Assembly: GCA_036343635.1 (NCBI GenBank) | Contig: JAYYVF010000011.1 | Location: forward strand, 1-5,742 | Source: GCA-2693325 sp036343635 | GTDB lineage: Bacteria > Latescibacterota > UBA2968 > UBA8231 | Reading direction: 5' to 3' | DNA length: 5,742 bases | In this document: positions 1 through 5,742 of the stretch, one piece after another | Position numbering within the stretch: position 1 is the first letter of the stretch | Layout: every line of letters begins with the position of its first letter | Made by a program: the position numbers and the translations under genes | Notes under the pieces: generated by a model | Seen by the model: the letters and a program-made list of their open reading frames with translations, nothing else | The model's database searches: none | What the model was told of the DNA's origin: nothing

Positions 1-1
1 T

Positions 2-1582
2 ATAAGCAGCACGTTGGTGGATGGCGACATTACCAGCTACTGGGGCACCGTCCATCGAGGAGGATCTGGAGCTCAACTGGAACGACAATTTGGGCAATTC
101 GAACTTGATTTAGGCGCACTTTTCTGGATAGATCTCGTACGGATGTTAGGAGATGGCTCAGGGATAGCCCCAGGCCGACGGGGAGGTACATTCAACTATC
201 TCTGGTATCAGTTTTATGTTTCGGATGGAACTCGTGCCGTCGATGGATCTTTACGATGGGAACTGATGGCAGAATTGCCTGCAAGTCCAAACAACCTTCA
301 AGGAATTGTCCATTTCGAAGAGAACTTCCCACTCAAAAAAGTGCGATTTTTACGTCTATTCTTTCCGATGTCCAATGGTATAATGGCCTTTAATGGACGC
401 ATCGGAACAACAGCCGAATGGCAAGTATTTGGTCGTGGCCATCCTGCAAAAGCAACTACACAATCGCCTATTTTGGACCTGGGGTCTCAGCAGCACATTA
501 CAACCCTACATTGGAAAACTCGAAGTGATGATGGTGCCCGCATTGAGATACGGAGCCGTACTGGTAACAATCTTGAGGAAGAATACCTGTTTTATGACAA
601 AAACGGAAAAGAAGTAACACCCAAACGTTATGGAAAACTCATCCCATCCTTTCGTGGCGCTATCGATACCCTTCGAACAATAGGCAGCGACTGGAGTACG
701 TGGAGTCAACCCTATAAAGATTCCGGTCAACTTTTCCTTTCGCCCGCTCCAAGGCGGTACGTACAGTTGGATATGCGCTTTGTCTCTGAAAATCCATTTA
801 GCAGTACGTCTATAGATGAAGTTCGAATTGAATACCATCAACCGCTGGCTCAAATCACAAAAGCAGAGATCTTTCCTCTATCAGCCCAAGCCGGTCAACT
901 AGGTAAATATACTTTCTACCTTCATTCTACAATCACCAAAAATAGCCGAGGATTTGACCAGATTTTGATAAATAGTAGCGCCTCATTATTGGTTAATTCT
1001 GTAAGGATAGGCGGAGAAATAATTCCAAACACGACTCAACGGGTAGAGGACGGCATATTGATCACTCTGGAAAATCCTATAAACGTCACCTCACTTATAG
1101 AAATCAACTTCGAATCAACGCTATATATAAACCAAACCCGATACAATGCGTTCTTATTTAATAGCAAATTGGGAGAGGCTGTTCGACAACCCGTCGACAA
1201 CGGGGATGCTACATCTTCAGTCCAAAGCAATGTTACATATATCACACTACCTACGAACACACCCCTCATTGAACATTTTACTTTGTCTAATCGATTCATT
1301 TCACCCAATGGAGACGAAATAAACGATACGATTCTAATTGGCTTCGATTTGTTAAAGATGATTAAACCGCGCCCAATGCAACTTAATATTTTCGATATTG
1401 CAGGAAATCATATCACTACAATAGCAGATATTCCTGTTCAGGCAGGACACCTTAACTTTACTTGGGATGGTCGATCAAACACAGGTCGACTAGTTAAACC
1501 GGGAATTTATATTATCCAATTCCGGATCACCAGCGATTCAGGCGAGCAGGTCCTTCAAAGATCCGTAAATCTTGCTTATTGA
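2..1582 (+). CDS. Discoidin-like, FlgD-Ig-tailed exported protein (5' end outside window)
   Basis: Only the C-terminal 526 residues are present; the frame is open to the left edge, so the TTG at 14 is an internal Leu codon and not a start. Counting from the first full codon at position 2, residues 5-15 (LVDGDITSYWG) and the beta-rich stretch to about 145 look like a F5/8 type C (discoidin-like) domain, a fold that often binds carbohydrate. Residues about 155-280 form another beta-rich segment ending in a pattern (APRRYVQLDMRF, then IDEVRIEY) that I associate with such multidomain surface proteins. About 285-415 is a further beta-sandwich-like region. Residues 429-526 match a FlgD/CHU_C-type Ig domain, with SPNGDEINDT near 434-443, WDGRSNTGR near 488-496 and GIY at 501-503. 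Such tails are typical of secreted or cell-surface proteins in FCB-like bacteria and can resemble type IX sorting domains. No catalytic motif is visible, so a binding or structural role is inferred. Any signal peptide lies upstream. Confidence 0.8.
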   Translation: MSSTLVDGDITSYWGTVHRGGSGAQLERQFGQFELDLGALFWIDLVRMLGDGSGIAPGRRGGTFNYLWYQFYVSDGTRAVDGSLRWELMAELPASPNNLQGIVHFEENFPLKKVRFLRLFFPMSNGIMAFNGRIGTTAEWQVFGRGHPAKATTQSPILDLGSQQHITTLHWKTRSDDGARIEIRSRTGNNLEEEYLFYDKNGKEVTPKRYGKLIPSFRGAIDTLRTIGSDWSTWSQPYKDSGQLFLSPAPRRYVQLDMRFVSENPFSSTSIDEVRIEYHQPLAQITKAEIFPLSAQAGQLGKYTFYLHSTITKNSRGFDQILINSSASLLVNSVRIGGEIIPNTTQRVEDGILITLENPINVTSLIEINFESTLYINQTRYNAFLFNSKLGEAVRQPVDNGDATSSVQSNVTYITLPTNTPLIEHFTLSNRFISPNGDEINDTILIGFDLLKMIKPRPMQLNIFDIAGNHITTIADIPVQAGHLNFTWDGRSNTGRLVKPGIYIIQFRITSDSGEQVLQRSVNLAY

Positions 1583-1588
1583 TTTCAC

Positions 1589-2476
1589 ATGTTTATGCAT
1601 CCAATCGACTCACAGAAAAAAACAGATCCGAATACATCCTCTGCCATCGCATACTCCGATGTTGGTCAAAAAGGGAACGGAATTCTCTTAATCCACGGCC
1701 TCTTCGATCACAAAGGAACATGGAATTGGATCGTCCCACATTTGAATGGCCGTAGACTTGTGACACCCGACCTGCCCGGACATGGAGAAAGCAACAAAAT
1801 CGTTTTTTCATCGAAAACACAAAAAACGGGTCTGACGCCGGACCTACATTCTGCATGCATTAGAGATTTGATCATTCGTCTAGGTTTGAATGATTTCATA
1901 ATAGGAGGCTCGTCCTATGGGGGTGGCATTGCATTAAACACCTATATCCGTTATCCAGAAATCCGTGAACGTGTAAAAGGCATTGTCTTGATAGCCGCAG
2001 CGGGATACTCTCAGTCTATACCAAGCTACGTTAAGCATATGGGTGGATGGCTTGGAAATATTTTACAGAGACCACAAATCCATAAATTCTGTTATCAATC
2101 GGGAATATTGAAAGCCGGTATTCGGCAATCGGTCAAACGTTGCTTCTACAACCCCCAATCTATACCCAATCGCTTAGTTAACGATCTAGTTGAACAATGT
2201 AGTGACATTCGATTGATCGAAGGGTATCATCTAACCACACGCAGTTTGATGAATGTTGATTTTAAAATAATTCAAAAAAATCTTTCTTCTGTTACCTCCC
2301 CCACACTTGTGATTTGGGGGCGTCAGGACCAAATTATTCCCGCAAAAAATGCTCTATCCTATGCCAACGACCTCCCAAATGCACAAGTCGCATGGATAGA
2401 ATCGTGCGGGCACGCACCACACATTGAGAAAGCAAAAAAAACATGTGAATACATAAGTAAATTTGCTGTCAATTAA
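1589..2476 (+). CDS. Alpha/beta hydrolase (MhpC-like fold)
   Basis: A 295-residue protein of usual length for a single-domain alpha/beta hydrolase. The oxyanion-hole HG is at residues 36-37 (LLIHGLF), followed by the family motif TPDLPGHGES at 59-68. The nucleophile elbow is GSSYG at 107-111 with Ser109. The acid is Asp247 in WGRQDQIIP and the base is His275 in SCGHAPHIEK, so the triad is complete. Residues about 140-225 form the variable cap domain that sets substrate choice. The fold is that of the carboxylesterase, C-C hydrolase and haloperoxidase-like group; the substrate cannot be read from the sequence. There is no signal peptide or membrane segment, so it is probably cytoplasmic. It starts 6 bases after the stop of the surface-protein gene, with no clear Shine-Dalgarno before either ATG 1589 or ATG 1595, which suggests translational coupling within one transcript. 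Start uncertain by two codons. Confidence 0.9.
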   Translation: MFMHPIDSQKKTDPNTSSAIAYSDVGQKGNGILLIHGLFDHKGTWNWIVPHLNGRRLVTPDLPGHGESNKIVFSSKTQKTGLTPDLHSACIRDLIIRLGLNDFIIGGSSYGGGIALNTYIRYPEIRERVKGIVLIAAAGYSQSIPSYVKHMGGWLGNILQRPQIHKFCYQSGILKAGIRQSVKRCFYNPQSIPNRLVNDLVEQCSDIRLIEGYHLTTRSLMNVDFKIIQKNLSSVTSPTLVIWGRQDQIIPAKNALSYANDLPNAQVAWIESCGHAPHIEKAKKTCEYISKFAVN

Positions 2477-2488
2477 TACAACAATAAA

Positions 2489-2500
2489 TATTCATGAATA
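2489..2500. repeat. 12-bp perfect palindrome, operator-like
   Basis: TATTCATGAATA reads the same on both strands. It lies 12 bases after the stop of the alpha/beta hydrolase gene and about 160 bases before the preferred start of the sulfatase. It could be a binding site for a dimeric regulator, but it is AT-rich and single-copy here, so chance is a real alternative. Confidence 0.3.
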
Positions 2501-2547
2501 CGCTGAAATGACGACGAATTAAATAGAAATGAAGGAGACGAACCAAG

Positions 2548-2575
2548 GCGATAAGAAATCGCATAATATTTTATC
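2548..2575 (+). terminator. Weak hairpin with T-rich tail, possible terminator
   Basis: GCGAT at 2548-2552 pairs with ATCGC at 2558-2562 around a 5-base loop (AAGAA), followed by the AT-rich stretch ATAATATTTTATC. This could end transcription of the surface protein and hydrolase pair. The stem is only 5 bp and the tail is not a clean T run, so the call is weak. The same tail holds CATAAT at 2562-2567, which resembles a -10 box, but no matching -35 box is seen upstream. Confidence 0.25.
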
Positions 2576-2646
2576 TTTCTCCACGTGTCTTAATGAACGA
2601 AGAACACCGACATTCAAGTATCCAATTCGAATTAATCATGTTTAAC

Positions 2647-2651
2647 AAGGA
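2647..2651 (+). promoter_or_regulatory. Ribosome binding site selecting GTG 2659
   Basis: AAGGA lies 7 bases before GTG 2659. This is the only good Shine-Dalgarno near the 5' end of the first sulfatase; ATG 2593 and ATG 2638 have none. The spacing equals that of the second sulfatase (AGGAG, 7 bases). The site therefore decides the start proposed here. Confidence 0.55.
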
Positions 2652-2658
2652 TCTAATA

Positions 2659-4059
2659 GTGCAGCCGCCTAACATATTGCTTCTTTATACCGATCAACAG
2701 CGTTTTGATACTATACGCGCAAACGGCAACACTGAAATTCACACGCCAAACCTTAACAAACTTGCCGAAGACGGAATCAATTTCGATCATTACTTTGTGC
2801 AAAATCCTGTTTGTATGCCCTCCCGATTATCTTTCCTAAGTGGACGCTATCCATCAACACTTGGAGTCACACAAATGGGTATCCCAGTAGACCAAGAAAT
2901 CGACATTATACCCCATTACCTTAGAAATAAGGGCTATAGATCGGGGAATATCGGTAAGCTTCATTTTCTCCCTCACGCCAATAGAGACCACCGTGATATA
3001 CATCCGAACTATGGTTTCGACCACTTGGAAATTTCCGACGAACCAGGACCATACCCTGATGCATATCGGTCCTGGGTAGAAAATTCAGCCCCTGAACAGC
3101 TTGACAAAATAAGCCTAGGTTTACCTCCTGCCGCTGAAGTTTGGCAAAACCAAATGAGCATAAGAGATAATATTCAGCATCCAGAAGAACGCTTTCCTCT
3201 CAAACCCCTTCCTTTTCGTGGGGATCCACGCTACACACATTCATCCTTCGTGGCAGAGCAAACTATGAATTTTGTAGAGCAAAATCGGGACCGACCGTTC
3301 TTATGCATTTCAGGCTTCTATTCACCCCATTCACCATGGGTTGCACCCCAGGAATTCATCGATTTATACGATCCAAGTTCGTTAACTATTCCCGAATATC
3401 CTGAACATGTAGAAGACCAACGAAGTCCTGCTTCATTTACCCCACAAGAACGCCGCGGAGCACATCATGGATACTACGCCATGATTAGTGAGGTCGATCA
3501 CCATGTTGGGCGTATCCTTAGCCATCTTGATGAAATGGGCTTGCGAGATAATACAATAATCGTTTTCACCTCTGATCACGGGGAATGGCTCGGTGAACAT
3601 CTAAAATATGGGAAAGGCTACCCTGGTCACGACTGTGTAACAAGAGTACCGCTGATTATACGATGGCCAAAAAGTATCAAAAATCCTGGCCGTACCGTAT
3701 CGGGTCTTATCGAAGGAGTTGACGTACTCCCAACGCTACTTGAATCCGTAGGAATACCACGACCCGAAAAATTACAGGGTCGGTCATTTTTTTCCTCTCT
3801 ATTAGATAGAGAATGGAATGAAAGGCCTGCCGTTAAAACAGAAATGTACGGGTGGAAAACATTAAGGAACCATACTCACCGATACATCCTCTGCGAAGAT
3901 GGAACCGAACAACTTTATCATCTTTCTGAAGATCCACGCGCCTACTTAAACCGCGCTGAAGACTCTTCACAAAAAGAAATGTTAACAGATATGCGTCTTC
4001 AACTTCTCTTACATGAGCTCGAAAGCGAGAGGCCCTTACAAAGAGTATGGCCATATTGA
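2659..4059 (+). CDS. Type I (formylglycine) sulfatase, S1 family
   Basis: A sulfatase of 466 residues from GTG 2659, hydrolysing a sulfate ester by way of a formylglycine made from Cys52. The motif is CMPSR at 52-56, followed by LSFLSGRYP, the classical CxPSR signature. Other active-site elements are present: Asp12 in LLYTDQQR (metal), Lys100 and His102 in GKLHF, His224 in SPHSPW, Asp306-His307 in TSDHG (metal) and probably Lys319 before RVPLIIRWP. The C-terminal segment (TLRNHTHRYI, then QLYHLSEDPRAYLN) is the usual sulfatase C-domain. Substrate subfamily is not assigned; the TDQQR type occurs in arylsulfatase, choline-sulfatase-like and phosphonate monoester hydrolase relatives. There is no signal peptide, so cytoplasmic action is likely. 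The frame stays open upstream to ATG 2593 (488 residues) or ATG 2638 (473), but the extra residues do not resemble a sulfatase N-terminus and lack a ribosome binding site. It needs a formylglycine-generating enzyme encoded elsewhere. Confidence 0.92.
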   Translation: MQPPNILLLYTDQQRFDTIRANGNTEIHTPNLNKLAEDGINFDHYFVQNPVCMPSRLSFLSGRYPSTLGVTQMGIPVDQEIDIIPHYLRNKGYRSGNIGKLHFLPHANRDHRDIHPNYGFDHLEISDEPGPYPDAYRSWVENSAPEQLDKISLGLPPAAEVWQNQMSIRDNIQHPEERFPLKPLPFRGDPRYTHSSFVAEQTMNFVEQNRDRPFLCISGFYSPHSPWVAPQEFIDLYDPSSLTIPEYPEHVEDQRSPASFTPQERRGAHHGYYAMISEVDHHVGRILSHLDEMGLRDNTIIVFTSDHGEWLGEHLKYGKGYPGHDCVTRVPLIIRWPKSIKNPGRTVSGLIEGVDVLPTLLESVGIPRPEKLQGRSFFSSLLDREWNERPAVKTEMYGWKTLRNHTHRYILCEDGTEQLYHLSEDPRAYLNRAEDSSQKEMLTDMRLQLLLHELESERPLQRVWPY

Positions 4060-4067
4060 GACAATTT

Positions 4068-4089
4068 CACACTATACTACATCAGTGTG
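4068..4089. repeat. Inverted repeat between convergent genes, possible weak bidirectional terminator
   Basis: CACACT at 4068-4073 is the reverse complement of AGTGTG at 4084-4089, with a 10-base loop. It sits in the 51-base gap between the two convergent sulfatase stops, where a two-way terminator would be expected. The stem has only 6 bp and there is no T run on either side, so termination is a guess from position. Confidence 0.25.
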
Positions 4090-4110
4090 TCAAAAGAAAG
4101 ATAAGTAATG

Positions 4111-5442
4111 CTATTCTAACCCAAGAAATGACCTTGCTGACATTATTTTAGCATCGCGGCCTGACCTAACATTCGGATCAACCACTTGTGCAGTAGCTGG
4201 TGGCTCAAATACCTTCTGAGTAATTAACGGATCATCCGTTTCTTCTCTCCATTTCTGCATCCGTGCCCGCATTTCTTCTAACTCTTCTGCGGCCTCCTCG
4301 CGATCAATTATATTCCGTGCTTCATTTGGATCAAATACCAAATCATATAATCTCTCTTTGGGTTCCTCGCATAGTTCCCAATCATTCTCTAATAAGTATG
4401 ATTTGCTTGGCCCATTATCACAATCCGGTAAAACGGGTCGTGCTCTATCATGCAGTCGCAAAATATACTTCCATCGCTCCGTACGCACGGCTCTCTGTGG
4501 CTCGTAACAAACATGATAGTTTATTTCACTAAATATTTCTGATCTTACCCTGTCCAAACCATTAACTAACGGCATTAACGAAACTCCCTGGAGCCAAACT
4601 GGAAAGGGTAGCTCAGTCAATTCACAAACAGTTGGAAACAAATCAATATGGCTGACTAAGCCATCGATAACACCGCCTCCCGTAAATCCTCCCGGCCCCC
4701 TAAGAATCAGCATTACCCCCATACCGTGATCGGTTAAATTGCACTTCATGCGTGGGAAAGCGATACCGTGGTCCGTTGTGCATATCACTAAGGTATTATC
4801 AACCAGGTTCTGTTCATCTAATGATTGCACAACCGTACCAACCAGATCATCTAAGGTTCGAGCTGCATCAATATATGTTGCCATATCACCACGAGTCGTA
4901 GAGTTGTCAGGTAAGGTAGTAGGAGGGCGAATATAATTAGGATTCGTTGGCTCTTGACCTTTAGGTGAATCTGAAAATCCATCACCAAGTCGATGTGTAG
5001 CAAAAAATCCGACATCTAGAAAAAAAGGTTGATCGTGCTGCTCTTTCAAAAAAGATGTTGCACGTGCGACCGTATTCCAATCACCACTCTCTCCTTCTAA
5101 GATCCGCGAGTAACCGCCTTCTTCAGGGTCTGTTACGACATGCTGTATACCTGCACGTACCGTAGCATAACCATGCTGCCTCAAAAAATTAGGTAGAAGT
5201 CGGTCAGGGTGAGGTAGTGACCATCCCCTATTAACTAACCCACCCATTCCGCAACTATGCGCCCACTGCCCCGTTAACAAAGAGGCCCGACTAGGAGAAC
5301 AGGTCGGATTTGCGCAAAACGCTTTCCTAAATAGAGTTCCTTGTTCAGCTAAACGTTGAATAGCTGGGGTTGGAATGGAATAACCATAAGGCTGTACATA
5401 ACGGCCAGTATCGTGCGAGTGGATATAAACTATGTTAACCAT
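4111..5442 (-). CDS. SGSH-like (N-sulfoglucosamine sulfohydrolase-type) sulfatase
   Basis: A 443-residue type I sulfatase from the ATG at 5442-5440, which has AGGAG 7 bases upstream. The formylglycine motif is CSPSRASLLTG starting at Cys48. Its pattern follows human heparan N-sulfatase (SGSH) along the length as I recall it: NAF/KAF before the motif, GIQHV at 98-102, FFATHR at 147-151 (His150), TTDHGIAFP at 222-230 (Asp224, His225), Lys233 at the place of SGSH Arg282, RTERWKYILR near 320-329, and a tail KWREETDDP matching KWQWETHDP of SGSH. Differences are Ile99 where SGSH has the active-site Lys123, and His10-Asp11 (HSHDTGR) where SGSH has Asp-Asp. Removal of N- or O-sulfate from an amino sugar is plausible but not proven. 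There is no signal peptide, so it is probably cytoplasmic. It converges on the other sulfatase and diverges from the DUF2723 gene. An upstream ATG at 5544 is in frame but has no ribosome binding site. Confidence 0.92.
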   Translation of the reverse strand: MVNIVYIHSHDTGRYVQPYGYSIPTPAIQRLAEQGTLFRKAFCANPTCSPSRASLLTGQWAHSCGMGGLVNRGWSLPHPDRLLPNFLRQHGYATVRAGIQHVVTDPEEGGYSRILEGESGDWNTVARATSFLKEQHDQPFFLDVGFFATHRLGDGFSDSPKGQEPTNPNYIRPPTTLPDNSTTRGDMATYIDAARTLDDLVGTVVQSLDEQNLVDNTLVICTTDHGIAFPRMKCNLTDHGMGVMLILRGPGGFTGGGVIDGLVSHIDLFPTVCELTELPFPVWLQGVSLMPLVNGLDRVRSEIFSEINYHVCYEPQRAVRTERWKYILRLHDRARPVLPDCDNGPSKSYLLENDWELCEEPKERLYDLVFDPNEARNIIDREEAAEELEEMRARMQKWREETDDPLITQKVFEPPATAQVVDPNVRSGRDAKIMSARSFLGLE

Positions 5443-5449
5443 ATTTATA

Positions 5450-5454
5450 CTCCT
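5450..5454 (-). promoter_or_regulatory. Ribosome binding site of the SGSH-like sulfatase
   Basis: On the minus strand AGGAG lies 7 bases before ATG 5442. This places the start at the typical sulfatase N-terminus (MVNIVYIHSHD) rather than at the in-frame ATG 34 codons upstream. Confidence 0.8.
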
Positions 5455-5498
5455 GCTGATTTCTTTCCCCGTCTCGGGTAATGATGCAACATTGTGAG

Positions 5499-5522
5499 TT
5501 GAACTGAAAAATCTACGTTCAA
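5499..5522. promoter_or_regulatory. Operator-like dyad TTGAAC-N12-GTTCAA
   Basis: Perfect 6-bp half-sites at 5499-5504 and 5517-5522 are separated by 12 bases, giving an 18-base centre-to-centre distance, close to two helical turns. The site is in the 149-base divergent region between the SGSH-like sulfatase and the DUF2723 gene, where a repressor or activator of either gene could bind. No convincing -35/-10 pair was found beside it; TATCAT at 5560-5565 is a possible -10 box for the plus-strand gene. Confidence 0.35.
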
Positions 5523-5577
5523 TACAGGCGCATTCCAAATTCATACCTTAAATTAACCCTATCATCTTTTGTTTTAT

Positions 5578-5581
5578 GGAG
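5578..5581 (+). promoter_or_regulatory. Ribosome binding site of the DUF2723 gene
   Basis: GGAG lies 10 bases before ATG 5592. A second purine stretch, GAGGA at 5586-5590, is only one base from the ATG, too close to serve. The spacing of the first is slightly long but workable. Confidence 0.5.
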
Positions 5582-5591
5582 TACTGAGGAT

Positions 5592-5742
5592 ATGAATAGT
5601 TATACCCTGCTTCATCGATATATAGGCATAGTTGTTTTCCTGCTTACGCTAGGTGTATACGTCAAGACCATGGCACCGGCTGTGTCTTTTTGGGACTGCG
5701 GCGAATTTATTGCCTCATCCTACCTGCTGGGCGTTCCCCATC
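5592..5742 (+). CDS. DUF2723 family membrane protein, N-terminus only
   Basis: The first 50 codons of a gene that runs off the right edge. Residues about 10-25 form a hydrophobic first membrane helix (IGIVVFLLTLGVYV). It is followed by the hallmark DUF2723 segment APAVSFWDCGEF at 29-39, with Asp35 and Glu38, and then LLGVPH at 45-50, which in the family continues into a proline-rich HPPG-type motif. DUF2723 proteins (bacterial relatives of TMEM260) are large polytopic proteins with a GT-C glycosyltransferase-like architecture; the first extracytoplasmic loop carries the acidic residues expected to be catalytic. A role in transferring a lipid-linked sugar to a surface molecule is inferred from family only. 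Too short for the ORF length cutoffs usually applied, but the start, ribosome binding site and motif agree. It is divergent from the sulfatase, so joint function is not implied. Confidence 0.85.
   Translation, partial: MNSYTLLHRYIGIVVFLLTLGVYVKTMAPAVSFWDCGEFIASSYLLGVPH

Noticed and set aside
14..16. TTG at 14 as the true start of the surface protein
   Set aside because: The frame is open to the left edge and the discoidin-like motif runs straight through this codon (STLVDGD).
506..853. Minus-strand open frame of 115 codons inside the surface-protein gene
   Set aside because: It lies opposite a well-supported coding frame, has no recognisable motif, and is a shadow of that gene.
4263..4532. 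Plus-strand open frame of 89 codons inside the SGSH-like sulfatase gene
   Set aside because: It lies antisense to a protein conserved along its whole length and has no domain signal.
5468..5478. CCCG-TCT-CGGG mini-hairpin in the leader of the SGSH-like sulfatase
   Set aside because: A 4-bp stem with a 3-base loop and no T run is too weak to call a terminator or riboswitch.
5443..5544. N-terminal extension of the SGSH-like sulfatase from the in-frame ATG at 5544
   Set aside because: It has no ribosome binding site, does not look like a signal peptide, and ATG 5442 has AGGAG at ideal spacing and gives the normal family N-terminus.
5576..5587. Three-codon ORF (Met-Glu-Tyr-stop) just before the DUF2723 gene, as a possible leader peptide
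   Set aside because: It is too short to mean anything, has no ribosome binding site of its own, and its bases form the GGAG used by the next gene.

Overview
The window looks like a piece of chromosome from an uncultured, probably marine or host-associated bacterium, most likely near the FCB group or sponge/seawater lineages such as Latescibacterota or Poribacteria. This placement is inferred from three things: an exported beta-sandwich protein with a C-terminal FlgD/CHU_C-like Ig domain, two unrelated type I sulfatases side by side, and the start of a bacterial DUF2723 (GT-C type) membrane protein. Base composition is moderate, slightly AT-rich. No rRNA, tRNA, CRISPR array, insertion sequence or phage gene is visible.

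Layout: (a) 2-1582 (+) is the 3' part of a large surface or secreted protein with a discoidin (F5/8 type C)-like domain, beta-rich middle domains and a FlgD-like Ig tail. (b) 1589-2476 (+) is an alpha/beta hydrolase with an intact Ser-Asp-His triad, starting 6 bases after (a), so the two probably share a transcript. (c) 2477-2658 is mostly non-coding, with a 12-bp palindrome and a small hairpin. (d) 2659-4059 (+) is a formylglycine-type sulfatase with the CxPSR motif; its best-supported start is a GTG with a good ribosome binding site, not the upstream ATGs. (e) 4111-5442 (-) is a second sulfatase that closely resembles heparan N-sulfatase (SGSH, sulfamidase), convergent with (d). (f) 5443-5591 is a divergent intergenic region with an operator-like dyad. 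(g) 5592 to the right edge (+) is the first 50 codons of a DUF2723 membrane protein.

A cautious reading is a small sulfated-substrate catabolic neighbourhood: two sulfatases remove sulfate from different substrates and the hydrolase may cleave an ester or other bond. None of these three enzymes shows an export signal, so they probably act in the cytoplasm on small imported molecules. Both sulfatases need a formylglycine-generating enzyme, which is not in this window. The flanking surface protein and DUF2723 protein need not belong to the same pathway.

I see no strong evidence for a previously undescribed system. The points most worth a second look are the start site of the first sulfatase, the altered first-shell active-site residues of the SGSH-like sulfatase, and the dyad in the divergent promoter region.
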